DNA of 64,000 nucleotides from Hydrogenivirga caldilitoris (GTDB lineage Bacteria; Aquificota; Aquificia; Aquificales; Aquificaceae): NCBI RefSeq assembly GCF_003664005.1, contig NZ_RCCJ01000001.1, positions 1,240,001 to 1,304,000 of the forward strand, read 5' to 3'. Shown piece by piece: positions 38,208 to 46,776 of this stretch (position 1 is its first letter; each line of letters starts with the position of its first letter). The notes under the pieces were generated by a model. It saw only the letters and a program-made list of their open reading frames with translations, ran no database searches and was not told where the DNA came from. The position numbers and the translations under genes were made by a program.

Positions 38208-38220
38208 AGGTTTAAAACCT
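38208..38220. promoter_or_regulatory. Palindrome in the fdhA-lysR gap
   Basis: AGGTTT-A-AAACCT is a perfect inverted repeat about 120 nt upstream of the fdhA start, in an otherwise AT-rich 236-bp gap. It could be an operator for the adjacent LysR regulator (whose sites are dyads with T-N11-A) or a weak terminator for lysR. Nothing else is recognisable in this gap. Confidence 0.35.
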
Positions 38221-38327
38221 TGTGCTACAAGAGATATGAAAATTTAATTTTATTAGAATGTCTTTATATAACCTGGAGATTATATTTAAATTTTAAAATT
38301 TTCAGTTTTAATATTTAACAAAGTCTT

Positions 38328-39230
38328 TTAAAACATCGTTTTGGAATTTAAAATTAGGAACTCTATAAGTTCCTGGGCGATGATAGGAACCGGTCTGCTC
38401 CTGTCTCTGATAAGGTAAAACCTTCTGGTAACAGGTTCAAAGTTTGCTATTCTGAGCTTCACGAGAAAGTTATCCTTGCGCACAGCGTATTCGGACAGGA
38501 AGGAGAAACCAACAACATACCTGAGTATGCCTTTTATAGCCTCATTGCTTCCGACGGTAGCAACGATGTTCATATCCTTTATGGACACTCCGTACCTCAT
38601 GAGGACCTCTTCCACCTTCCTTCTCGTACCTGAACCCTCCTCCCGAATCACCAGGGGAACTTCCTTAAGCTCCTCAAGGTGGTAAGTTCTCTCTTCAAGT
38701 TCTGGGTTTGCCACAGCCCATATCCTGTCTTCATAGAACTGCATGGATTCTACCCTCCCCTTTTCGGGGAGGTAACCTACGATACCGAAGTCAAGCTCAC
38801 CCCTCAACACTCTTGCGTACACATCTATGCTGTCTCCAATAACAAGCTCAACACTTACGTTCCCCCTGTAATCCTCCATAAACTTCCCTACGAGTTCCGG
38901 GAGTATGTGGTTCCCCGGAATACTGCTTGCACCTATTCTGACAAGACCTCCCCTCTTACCTGAGTACCTGCCTATATCCTCAATCAATCTGAGTTTAAAA
39001 TCCATAAGCTCTTTCGCATAATCGTAGAGTCTATCAGCTATGGTCGTTGGGACAAGCGACTTACCCTTCCTGTAAAAGAGTTTCTGCCCAACCTGCTTTT
39101 CAAGGTTCTTTATATGGAATGATAGGGTTGACTGGGAGGCATGTAAGCATTTGGTAGCCTCCGTAAGGCTCTTCTTTTCATAAACACAGCAGAATATCTC
39201 CAGTAGCCTGAGGTCAATATCCCTCAGCAA
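38328..39230 (-). CDS. LysR-family transcriptional regulator
   Basis: 300 aa. N-terminal winged helix: SLTEATKCLHASQSTLSFHIKNLEKQVGQKLF (positions about 21-52). The substrate-binding domain follows, with RIGASSIPGNHILPELVGKF and LVIREEGSGTRRKVE, the latter typical of CysB/CbbR-like regulators. The start is a TTG. It lies between selB and the formate dehydrogenase operon, all on the same strand, so it is the natural candidate regulator of formate dehydrogenase; the ligand is unknown. Confidence 0.88.
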   Translation of the reverse strand: MLRDIDLRLLEIFCCVYEKKSLTEATKCLHASQSTLSFHIKNLEKQVGQKLFYRKGKSLVPTTIADRLYDYAKELMDFKLRLIEDIGRYSGKRGGLVRIGASSIPGNHILPELVGKFMEDYRGNVSVELVIGDSIDVYARVLRGELDFGIVGYLPEKGRVESMQFYEDRIWAVANPELEERTYHLEELKEVPLVIREEGSGTRRKVEEVLMRYGVSIKDMNIVATVGSNEAIKGILRYVVGFSFLSEYAVRKDNFLVKLRIANFEPVTRRFYLIRDRSRPVPIIAQELIEFLILNSKTMF

Positions 39231-39287
39231 TCCGCCACCCCCAGAGTTTGATTATAGCAGCCTGAAGTCAATATTTTAGGCTCCAGA

Positions 39288-41051
39288 TCATAAGCGGGCA
39301 GGCAGTACCCATAACCTCTCGTTTCCAACCCTTCTCGTGATACCAAGGTTATCAAAGTACTCTAAGAGGGGAATAAGGTACTTTCTTGTCAGTCCGAGGA
39401 CCTCCTTTGCCTCCTGAACAGAAAACCTGTCACCCAGAGTTCTGAGTTTCCTCTCGTAGTTCTTAAGAAGGTCATCAGAGACTATGAGAAACTCCCCCAG
39501 TCTGTGGGCGTATCTTCTCTTTATTGAAAGGCTGAGTATCTCCTTTGGAACTCCAGAGTTTAAAAGCTCCCTCTCCTCCTTTATACCTTCTCCAAGTAGC
39601 TCCATAAGCTTTAAAAAGTCTGGATTCTCTTTAAGGTCTGAGGCTCTCTCATCTATCACATACTCCCCTATAACCCTGAGGACTCCCGCCTGAGCCAGAA
39701 GGTATTCCAAAAGGACATCATTTAAGCCGAAGCGCTCTATCAATTCAGCTTTCTGAACACCGAATACTCCTCCTTTTATCTTTGCACGGATAAAGCTATC
39801 CACTTTACTTTTCAGATTACCCAGAAACTCCTTGGAGTAGAAACGCTCTCCCAGCTTCACAGATACCTTGTCCAGAATACCGGTGTTTGGCGCCCTCCCT
39901 GTCAACCTCCTGAAGAACTCCCCTGATAGACCCTCAGGACCGAGCTCCAAGACAAGATACTCCTCATAACCATTTATAAGGAGTTTAAGATTCTCTCTCA
40001 GGAAACCCTTCTTCAGAATTCTGGGTAGGGGGTGTAAAACCTCTGCACCTCCCTCAAGTTTTCCGGAAGAATCCAAAATGACAAACCTATCTCCCCTACG
40101 AGCCACAACCTCATCTTCAAGCCTCAGCACATAGGTTTCATTGCCCACGCTGGAGAAACGCCCCTTAACCTCTTTCATTCCAAAGAACAAGGTGTATACG
40201 CGACCGCTCTTTAGACTGGTACCCGAAGACACTACGAGCTTCCTCGTTTTCACGTAGGAATCGGGTTTGAGAACCCAAGAGCCTCTTTCAACCTTGTCGT
40301 GTTCAATGTCGGGCAGGTTTAAAGCCACCCTCTCTCCTGCCTGGGCTTCCTTCACGAACCGCCCATGGTTCTGAATTTTCCTAACCTTTGAACTCATACC
40401 CAGAGGTTCCACCACAACCCTTTCACCCTCTTTAACCTTACCTTCAACACAGCTACCCCTCAAAACAGTTCCGTATCCCTTTACCAAGAAAGCAGAATCA
40501 ACAAGTATCCTAAGGGGGATGGTTTCCTTACTCTCAAGGCTTGCAAGAGCCTCCTCTCTCAGAGCGTTTTTGAGGGCGTCAATACCCTCTCCTGTCAGAG
40601 CCGAAACCTTGACGACAGGAATGTCAACCCCTTCTCTCTTCAAGAACTCCTTGAGTTCCTCCTCAGCCAGCTCAAGCAGTTCCTCCTCAATTCTATCTAT
40701 CTTGGTCAGAACAGCTACACCGTGCCTGACACCGAGAGCCTTTGCAACCATAAAGTGTTCTAAGGTTTGGGGCATTACACCTTCCCCCGCATCCACTACA
40801 AGTAGAACTCCAGAGACTGAAGATAGTCCTGCTATAGCATTCTTTATGAATCTTTCATGTCCAGGGACATCAATAAGTTCAAGCCTTAGATCGTCCTGAG
40901 GAAAGTCAAGGTAGGCAAAACCAAGGTCTATTGTAAGCCCTCTCTTCTTCTCTTCCGGGAGCCTGTCGGTATCAATCCCCGTTAGAGCCTTTACAAGGGT
41001 TGTCTTTCCATGGTCAACATGACCTGCCGTTGCGAACAGAACAAACTTCAT
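39288..41051 (-). CDS. selB: Selenocysteine-specific elongation factor
   Basis: 587 aa. GTPase domain with GHVDHGKTTLVKALTG, IDVPGHERF and TKIDRIEEE, then EF-Tu-like domains and a C-terminal half (about 350-587) of winged helices that bind the SECIS hairpin. The switch region reads EEKKRGLTIDLGFAYLD, as in SelB rather than EF-Tu. It brings Sec-tRNA to the ribosome at recoded UGA. It is divergent from selA. Confidence 0.96.
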   Translation of the reverse strand: MKFVLFATAGHVDHGKTTLVKALTGIDTDRLPEEKKRGLTIDLGFAYLDFPQDDLRLELIDVPGHERFIKNAIAGLSSVSGVLLVVDAGEGVMPQTLEHFMVAKALGVRHGVAVLTKIDRIEEELLELAEEELKEFLKREGVDIPVVKVSALTGEGIDALKNALREEALASLESKETIPLRILVDSAFLVKGYGTVLRGSCVEGKVKEGERVVVEPLGMSSKVRKIQNHGRFVKEAQAGERVALNLPDIEHDKVERGSWVLKPDSYVKTRKLVVSSGTSLKSGRVYTLFFGMKEVKGRFSSVGNETYVLRLEDEVVARRGDRFVILDSSGKLEGGAEVLHPLPRILKKGFLRENLKLLINGYEEYLVLELGPEGLSGEFFRRLTGRAPNTGILDKVSVKLGERFYSKEFLGNLKSKVDSFIRAKIKGGVFGVQKAELIERFGLNDVLLEYLLAQAGVLRVIGEYVIDERASDLKENPDFLKLMELLGEGIKEERELLNSGVPKEILSLSIKRRYAHRLGEFLIVSDDLLKNYERKLRTLGDRFSVQEAKEVLGLTRKYLIPLLEYFDNLGITRRVGNERLWVLPARL

Positions 41052-41190
41052 TTCCCGTACTTTAACTCTACCTTACCACGAACACCTATATCAAAGTTAC
41101 TTTCACTACCACCCTTTGGTGCGCAGGAAAAAACCGTACATACGAAGAGGAGCCACAGAACACCCCACATTAATTAAGATTATAGTAGTT
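41052..41190. promoter_or_regulatory. selB/selA divergent intergenic region
   Basis: 139 bp between divergent selB and selA starts. The selA side has TATAGT (41181-41186) close to its ATG and no Shine-Dalgarno sequence. It also contains ACCACCCTTTGGTG near 41108-41121, a short dyad (CACC/GGTG). No SECIS-like or riboswitch-like element is recognised. Confidence 0.35.
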
Positions 41191-42543
41191 ATGGATAAGC
41201 TTCTAAGGGAAATACCTCAGGTGGCAAAGATAATTGAAAGGTTCAAGGGGGTTTACCCGGAGGAAGTCATAAAGAGAGCCGCACGTGAGGTCACCCAGGA
41301 GTACAGAAGGGAGATAAGGAACGGGCTGAGGGACAGAACAGATACTCTACTTGGAGATGTGGAAAAGAGAATAAGAGCCCTTCTATCAACGAACCTCAGA
41401 AAGGTCGTAAACGCAACAGGAATAGTGATTAACACCAACCTGGGGAGGGCACCTCTACACAGGGAAGCCCTTGAGTTTGTAAAGGAGATAGGAGAAGGCT
41501 ACTCAAACCTTGAGTATGACTTGAAGAAGGGTGAGAGGGGCTCAAGAAACTCTCACGTAGAGGGAATACTCTGTGAGCTTACCGGTGCTGAAGCCGCTTT
41601 GGTGGTGAATAACAACGCGGGGGCAGTCTACCTCGTGTTGAACACCCTCGCAGCAGGAAAAGAGGTTGTTGTGTCCAGAGGAGAGCTGGTGGAGATAGGT
41701 GGGAGCTTCAGGATACCGGACATAATGAAGGCTTCCGGTGCGGTGTTAAGGGAAGTGGGAACCACCAACAAAACAAAGACAAGAGATTACGAAGAGGCTA
41801 TAAGTGAGAACACTGCCCTGCTTATGAAAGTTCATAGAAGCAACTTCTATATGGAAGGTTTCGTTCAAGAGGTAAACCTTGAAGAGTTATCCCAGCTCGG
41901 CAAGAAATACGGCGTTCCCACTTATTACGATGCCGGCAGCGGTTTGCTAATAAACATAAGGGAGATGGGGATAAACTCCCAAGAGCCGAGCTTTGGTGAA
42001 TGCTTAAGAAAGGGAATTGACGTGGTCTCTGGAAGTGGGGATAAGCTGCTTGGGGGTCCCCAGGCTGGGATAATACTTGGTAGGAGAGAGCTGTTGGAGA
42101 AGGTCAAGAGAAATCCTATGGCACGCGCTCTCAGGATTGACAAGCTGACCCTGGCAGTCCTTGAAAAGAGCCTAAGACTGTACCTTGAGGGGAGATACAG
42201 GGAAATCCCCGTTATAAGAATGCTTTCTCAGACAGAGAAGGAGTTAAGAGGGAGAGCAAGAAAGCTCGCACGCATGCTTAGGAAACTTGAAGTGTTTGAA
42301 ACTGAAGTTTTGAAGGATATGGCAAAACCCGGAGGTGGGTCTATACCGGAGGTGGAACTACCAACTTACTGCGTAGCTGTGAAACAGAAAGGTATGAACC
42401 CGGAGGAGCTTGCAAGGAGACTGCGCCTGTGTGAGCCTCCAGTAGTGGGCAGGATAAAGAGAGACGTTCTTCTCCTTGACATGAGAACGGTATCGGACAC
42501 AGAGCTCACGGATATACTGAGAGCCTTCACCTCACTTCTATAA
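41191..42543 (+). CDS. selA: L-seryl-tRNA(Sec) selenium transferase
   Basis: 450 aa from ATG 41191; an open extension of 25 codons upstream is rejected because MDKLLREIPQVAKIIERF fits the known A. aeolicus SelA N terminus (about 452 aa). PLP lysine in SGSGDKLLGGPQAG, with NATGIVINTNLGRAPL and YSNLEYDLKKGERGSR. It converts Ser-tRNA-Sec to Sec-tRNA-Sec with selenophosphate. It overlaps the next gene tail to tail by 17 nt. Confidence 0.95.
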   Translation: MDKLLREIPQVAKIIERFKGVYPEEVIKRAAREVTQEYRREIRNGLRDRTDTLLGDVEKRIRALLSTNLRKVVNATGIVINTNLGRAPLHREALEFVKEIGEGYSNLEYDLKKGERGSRNSHVEGILCELTGAEAALVVNNNAGAVYLVLNTLAAGKEVVVSRGELVEIGGSFRIPDIMKASGAVLREVGTTNKTKTRDYEEAISENTALLMKVHRSNFYMEGFVQEVNLEELSQLGKKYGVPTYYDAGSGLLINIREMGINSQEPSFGECLRKGIDVVSGSGDKLLGGPQAGIILGRRELLEKVKRNPMARALRIDKLTLAVLEKSLRLYLEGRYREIPVIRMLSQTEKELRGRARKLARMLRKLEVFETEVLKDMAKPGGGSIPEVELPTYCVAVKQKGMNPEELARRLRLCEPPVVGRIKRDVLLLDMRTVSDTELTDILRAFTSLL

Positions 42544-43783
42544 GGAGCAGCTTCTTACCGAACTCGTTGCCCTTGAGGAGAACCATTGCCCCGGGAAAGT
42601 CCTTTAGGTCCCTCTCCTCCACCACAACAAGGGCTGGCTTTTCAATCTCTCGCAGTGAGGAGACTTTCTCTATAAACTTCCTCGTGTAGAAAACGAGGGC
42701 TGAGTTCTCCGTCTTATAGAAATAAACCTTTCCTACGTAGGATTTCAGAACCTCAGCAGCTTTGGGCACGAAACGCCCCTGCTCAACCTCATGGGTGTAA
42801 AGGACCAAACCGGTAAGGGTCAGGACAGAGACGATAAGAACAGCGGTGATATATCTCCTGCCTACGTATCTGCTCAGCATTATCGCAAGGGGTGGATACA
42901 AGAAAAGGACGTAGTGATGGAGCTTGTTCTTTGCGAGGCTGTAAAAGAGGAAAACGAATACAAACCAGAGGAGGTAAGGGTTGAGCCTTCTGTCCCAGCC
43001 CCTTATAAGTGAAGGGAACTTCGGAAGGTAAAAGAGGGAACTCGCCACCACCACAGGGACGTAATACCAGAAGGGATAGGGGTGGATACTCTTGTGTCCC
43101 GTGTAGCGCATTATGTTTTCATACAGGAAGAACTTGTAAAAGTAAGCAAAACCGAACTTCCAGAGCATTACAAGATACCAGGAGGAGCCTATGAGAAAGA
43201 AGAGAACTATGCCACTAAAGTTAATTAACCTTAGGTCTCTCCTCCACAGGAGGTAAACGCCCACCGGAAGGATAACACCAACCGGACCCTTTGCCAGAAA
43301 AGCAAAAGCCAGGGCTACCCAGCCAGCCCTGAATCTACCTTTAAGAAACAGATATAAACCGAGTGTCATAAAGAAAGTAAGGAGAATTTCAGGAGTCGCA
43401 GCCCTTGCCTCCACCCAGTTGTGAACCAGTGTATCAAACACAAGCGCAGAGAAGAGAGCCCCCTCTGGTCCGAAGCTTTCCAAAGCCATGAGGTAAGTGA
43501 ACACATCTACCCCCACTGCCGAAAGACCAGAGACAAGCCTCCCGCTAAACTCGTTCACGCCGAAGAGAGAAAAAGACACATCAGTAAGCCAGTAAAATAG
43601 AGGAGGTTTTTCAAACCTGTAATTACAGTTGTACTTGGGAATTATAAAGTCCCTATTCTCAAGCATTCTGAGGGCTGTGTCAAGGTTCTTGCCTTCATCG
43701 GGTGAGGTTACAGAGAGGGTCCAGCTTCCGAATATCAGGAAGAAAGAGGACAGGACAACAACGAGAGCTAAAGAGCGGCTCAT
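42527..43783 (-). CDS. GT39/ArnT-like membrane glycosyltransferase (second copy)
   Basis: 418 aa with about 10 membrane helices. The loop after helix 1 contains TSPDEGKNLDTALRM and FEKPPLFYWLTDV, matching the polyprenyl-sugar-dependent PMT_2/ArnT family, and NEFSGRLVSGLSA is shared in style with the homologue at 14635-16179. Acceptor unknown. It is an unrelated insertion between selA and selD. Confidence 0.8.
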   Translation of the reverse strand: MSRSLALVVVLSSFFLIFGSWTLSVTSPDEGKNLDTALRMLENRDFIIPKYNCNYRFEKPPLFYWLTDVSFSLFGVNEFSGRLVSGLSAVGVDVFTYLMALESFGPEGALFSALVFDTLVHNWVEARAATPEILLTFFMTLGLYLFLKGRFRAGWVALAFAFLAKGPVGVILPVGVYLLWRRDLRLINFSGIVLFFLIGSSWYLVMLWKFGFAYFYKFFLYENIMRYTGHKSIHPYPFWYYVPVVVASSLFYLPKFPSLIRGWDRRLNPYLLWFVFVFLFYSLAKNKLHHYVLFLYPPLAIMLSRYVGRRYITAVLIVSVLTLTGLVLYTHEVEQGRFVPKAAEVLKSYVGKVYFYKTENSALVFYTRKFIEKVSSLREIEKPALVVVEERDLKDFPGAMVLLKGNEFGKKLLLIEVR

Positions 43784-43871
43784 AGATTTTTGATTTTATC
43801 AAAGGGGAAGGCTTGTAAGCTTCTAAAAACTCTAAAGAAAACCAGCTTTCACAGGCTTTAAACTTTTAGGC

Positions 43872-44882
43872 ATGGCAGAACTTCTCAAGCTCGTTCGCTC
43901 CTCTGGTTGAGCTGCCAAGCTGGGTCCGGGGGACCTGCAGGAGATACTGGAAGGGCTCAACGTTTACACGGACGAGCATACGCTCGTTACTGTGGGAGAC
44001 GATGCGGGAGTCTATGAGTATGGAGGTGTGGTTTGGGTTCACACCGTTGACTTCATAACCCCTATACTCAACGACCCCTACCTGTGGGGCGCGATAAGCT
44101 CTGCCAACTCCCTGAGCGACGTTTACGCTATGGGAGGAGTTCCCTTAAACGCCCTTGCCATAGTGGGTTTTAACAACTGTGACCTGGAGGTGAGCACTTT
44201 TAAGGAAGTTATGAGGGGGGCGGTGGACAAGCTAAGAGAGGCAAAGACGGTCCTCCTCGGGGGGCACACGATAGACGACAAGGAGCCTAAGTTCGGTCTC
44301 GCCGTTGCAGGCGTGTGTCCCGAAGGTAGATACATAACCCAGGGCGGAGCAAAACCGGGACAGCTCCTCATCCTGACCAAACCGATAGGGACAGGGATAC
44401 TCGTAAAGGGAGTTAAGGAAGGGCTTCTTAGGGAGAAGGACATAAGCAATGCCATTGAGAACATGCTCACCCTCAACGATAAGGCGAGGACCCTGATGCT
44501 CTCCCTCGGAGCTACCTCCTGCACTGACGTTACCGGTTTCGGGCTTCTCGGGCATGCATGGAACGTATGTAAGAGTTCAGAGGTCGGTATGAGGATTTAC
44601 TTTGAGAAGGTTCCTGTTTATGAGCTCTCTGCCCATCTAGTTAAGAAGAAGATCTATCCCAAAGGAGCGATGGACAACCTGAAATTCGTTAAGGAGAACT
44701 TAAGAAGCGATCTGGATCTCTGGAAGCTTATTCTTCTATGTGATCCCGTGACCTCTGGAGGGCTTCTTTTCACGGTTGATAGAGGAAAAGAAGGTTATTT
44801 ACAGAACAAAGCTAAGGAACTCAACGTTAACCTCTGGATCGTAGGGGAAGTTTTGCCCGAGAGGGTCTTAGAGGTAGTTTAA
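43872..44882 (+). CDS. selD: Selenophosphate synthetase, selenoprotein (Sec13)
   Basis: 336 aa when the in-frame TGA at 43908-43910 is read as selenocysteine. The start ATG gives [20 protein letters not shown], where U occupies the place of E. coli catalytic Cys17; the second Cys of E. coli (Cys19) is Ala here. The rest has [22 protein letters not shown] and [14 protein letters not shown] for ATP and metal binding. It makes selenophosphate from selenide and ATP. A. aeolicus SelD is known to carry Sec at the same residue. A TAAACT box lies 7 nt before the ATG. Confidence 0.95.
43920..43940 (+). promoter_or_regulatory. Candidate SECIS hairpin for selD
   Basis: Starting 9 nt after the UGA: CUG-GGUCC, loop GGG, GGACC-(UG)-CAG, an 8-bp stem with a 2-nt bulge. 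The layout is similar to the fdhA hairpin, with the bulge on the 3' side of the lower stem. The pairing is visible; SelB binding is inferred. Confidence 0.55.
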
Positions 44883-44906
44883 TTGATGACGGCTCTTTCA
44901 AAATTT

Positions 44907-44924
44907 GAGCAGGTCTTACTGCTC
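44907..44924 (+). terminator. Hairpin after selD
   Basis: GAGCAG-gtctta-CTGCTC, a perfect 6-bp stem with a 6-nt loop, 24 nt after the selD stop. It lacks a T run, so it is at best a weak terminator; the insertion sequence begins at the very next base. Confidence 0.4.
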
Positions 44925-45925
44925 TGTCCAAGAAATCTGTTAGGGTCTCCCTGACCTGAGTATTCTCCCGTCCTCATCAACTCCACCACACCCATCTCTC
45001 ATACCACCTGAGCCATCATCAGCGTGTTCATTATCCCAACCATAAACACAAGCTCCTTCCTCATGTTATCAAACCTCTTGCTCACTACATACTCTCCAAA
45101 CCATCGCTTGAAGGTTGAAAAGAAGCTCTCAATAAGCCACCTCTTGCCATATCCCACCGCCTCCTTCCATTTCTTCTTCCCCTTCCTTATCTGCCTTATC
45201 ACCCTGTCCCTCACGGGATTTCCTTTTATCTTAGCCCCCTTTCTCACAAGTACTGCAGGCTCTATACCTTCCTCTCCTAAATACCTGAAGAACTCATGAG
45301 TATCATATCCCGCATCCGCTATAACCTTGCTAACCCTCTTCCCTTTTCCCTCTGCCTTCTTCTTTGACTTCTCTATAAGCTCTTTAGCCTTCTGGGAATC
45401 ATGAACTCTCTCATCTGTTACTTTCATAGCCACCACCTTCTTCCTCTTCAGGTCTAAGGCTACGTGTAGCTTTATCCACCCTTTCCTTGTCTTCTTCCCA
45501 TGCTTCTTCCTTAGCCACTCCCCTCTATTTGTTACCTTCACTCCCGTAGAGTCAAGAATGATTACAAAGTCGTCAGGTAGTTCTTCAGGATCAGGAAAGT
45601 CAGATAGGTTGAAGTTAGAGGTTGTGAACCTATAGTGGAGTGTTCTAAAGTTAGGCACCTTTAGTCCCAAGGAACCGAATAACTCTCTTGTAAGTCCTTC
45701 AGTTTGCCTGTAGGGAAGTCTGAGGGCAAACTTTATGAATAGCAGAACCCAGATAAGCTGCCATGGATATGTATATGGTCTTTCCCGCTTCTTTGCTTTT
45801 TCCTCCCTTGGGCTGAAATTGGAGGAGTCAATTAGAATCTCTCCTCTCTTAACAGGCTCCTCGTTATACTCTCTCCAGTTCCTGCCTATGGACAGGTATT
45901 TTATCTAATACAGCCTTGTTGGACA
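44925..45925 (-). mobile_element. IS5-type insertion sequence, about 1.0 kb
   Basis: Imperfect terminal inverted repeats: plus strand 44925-44944 (TGTCCAAGAAATCTGTTAGG) and minus strand 45925-45906 (TGTCCAACAAGGCTGTATTA), matching at 13 of the first 16 positions. They bracket one DDE transposase ORF. No target-site duplication is visible. It separates selD from the recombinase/nuclease island. Confidence 0.75.
44999..45904 (-). CDS. IS5-family DDE transposase lacking a normal start codon
   Basis: The frame is open for 301 codons from just after a TAG at 45907-45905. DDE residues are seen in LDSTGVKV, IADAGYDTHEF and ESFFSTFKRWFGEYV. The natural N terminus appears to be (I)KYLSIGRNWREYNEEP, but its first codon is ATA where ATG is expected; the next usable start, TTG at 45670, would remove about 78 residues, yet upstream homologous-looking sequence is intact. 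Either the element starts at a rare codon or it was silenced by a recent ATG to ATA change. Confidence 0.75.
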   Translation of the reverse strand: MKYLSIGRNWREYNEEPVKRGEILIDSSNFSPREEKAKKRERPYTYPWQLIWVLLFIKFALRLPYRQTEGLTRELFGSLGLKVPNFRTLHYRFTTSNFNLSDFPDPEELPDDFVIILDSTGVKVTNRGEWLRKKHGKKTRKGWIKLHVALDLKRKKVVAMKVTDERVHDSQKAKELIEKSKKKAEGKGKRVSKVIADAGYDTHEFFRYLGEEGIEPAVLVRKGAKIKGNPVRDRVIRQIRKGKKKWKEAVGYGKRWLIESFFSTFKRWFGEYVVSKRFDNMRKELVFMVGIMNTLMMAQVV

Positions 45926-46023
45926 ACGTTCCGAGCGTATCTAAAGTTCCGCTGAAGCGGAATTTGGGCGGAGCGTCGAAGGCGCGAAGCTAGATTCGTT
46001 CTGTTAGGCGACGTGTGTGCTTT
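45926..46023. other. GC-rich structured non-coding segment between IS and nuclease gene
   Basis: 98 bp that can form a three-way junction: an outer stem GAGCG/CGTTC (45933-45937 with 45997-46001) plus ATCTA/TAGAT (45939-45943 with 45991-45995), enclosing hairpin TTCCGC-TGAA-GCGGAA (45947-45962) and hairpin GCGTC-GAA-GGCGC (45973-45985). It ends in GTTAGGCGAC (46003-46012). It may be an attC-like recombination site or an RNA; it lies directly 3' of the nuclease gene. Confidence 0.5.
46003..46012 (+). repeat. Inverted repeat, right copy relative to gene direction (GTTAGGCGAC)
   Basis: A 10-bp sequence whose exact inverse, GTCGCCTAAC, occurs at 47223-47232. The pair brackets the 144-aa and 250-aa ORFs. 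The 7-mers GTTAGGC and GCCTAAC fit the integron core patterns GTTRRRY and RYYYAAC. Confidence 0.6.
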
Positions 46024-46776
46024 TCAAATCGTAATTACCTCACTTCTTCTATATTTTGAGTATATTTGAGCAGAGGATGAAAATACTCCCAAAAATATAT
46101 TTACACTATACCTATTTTGAAGACTTCTCTTGATGAGATCGGTATGATAACCACCTTTTCCCGAAACTATCAATGAAGGTGCTATATGAGCGGGTCGATT
46201 AGATTTGTTCTTCTTCTTAAGAAGAGAAGGCATTAATTCATTTACGATCCCGATAAAATTAATAATCATCTCGGGAGAGGGGTTATAATGTTTTGCTTCT
46301 GCAAAGGAAATCAGAGACTCATTTGGAATGAAGTAGAGTTTTCGCATACCTCGGTAATATCGCCAATCTCTTTTGGAAGCAATGTTATTTTCACATATCA
46401 CGATATCTGGGGTGATAAAAATATTACTATCATGTTTCGATTGTACTGGAATATTGTGGCGGATCTCATACTGAAAAGTTTTTGGATTTTTTCGGTAGAG
46501 GTAAGTTTTTGAAACGATAAAATAAGAAAAATTATGTGGGTATCCTAAAGGTCCCAATTTATATTTGAAACTTCGAGTCTTTTCATCCAAATTTTTTACT
46601 TGGACAGTGAATCCCGAATTTTCATAGTATTTGATGATATAGTTGTAACATGAAATTTCGAAATATGTGGAGATTTTTGAGGTATGTTGAATTAAAGTGC
46701 TGCCATATTTTTCTAGAAAATTATTAATTCCCCATATTAATAGTCTCTTATCCTTGAAGGGACTTTTATGATTCAT
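46024..46776 (-). CDS. Putative PD-(D/E)XK nuclease
   Basis: 250 aa, AT-rich with codon use unlike its neighbours. A likely nuclease core: helix with Glu40 (TYFEISCYNYIIKYYENSGF), then Pro123-Asp124 in ITPDIVI and Glu160-x-Lys162 in LISFAEAKHY, followed by a helix. This is the order and spacing of PD-(D/E)XK restriction-type nucleases. No specific family is recognised. Its start overlaps the 144-aa ORF by 11 nt, so the two are coupled. A defence or mobile-element role is plausible from the context but not shown. Confidence 0.65.
   Translation of the reverse strand: MNHKSPFKDKRLLIWGINNFLEKYGSTLIQHTSKISTYFEISCYNYIIKYYENSGFTVQVKNLDEKTRSFKYKLGPLGYPHNFSYFIVSKTYLYRKNPKTFQYEIRHNIPVQSKHDSNIFITPDIVICENNIASKRDWRYYRGMRKLYFIPNESLISFAEAKHYNPSPEMIINFIGIVNELMPSLLKKKNKSNRPAHIAPSLIVSGKGGYHTDLIKRSLQNRYSVNIFLGVFSSSAQIYSKYRRSEVITI

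Noticed and set aside
38092-38327. Molybdenum-cofactor riboswitch upstream of fdhA
   Set aside because: The GC-rich patch around 38160-38205 does not show the conserved elements I know for this RNA; only a promoter and a short palindrome can be supported.
43908-43910. selD starting only after the TGA (43992 onward)
   Set aside because: That version lacks the conserved catalytic N-terminal loop; reading the TGA as Sec gives the known 336-aa Aquifex-type protein.
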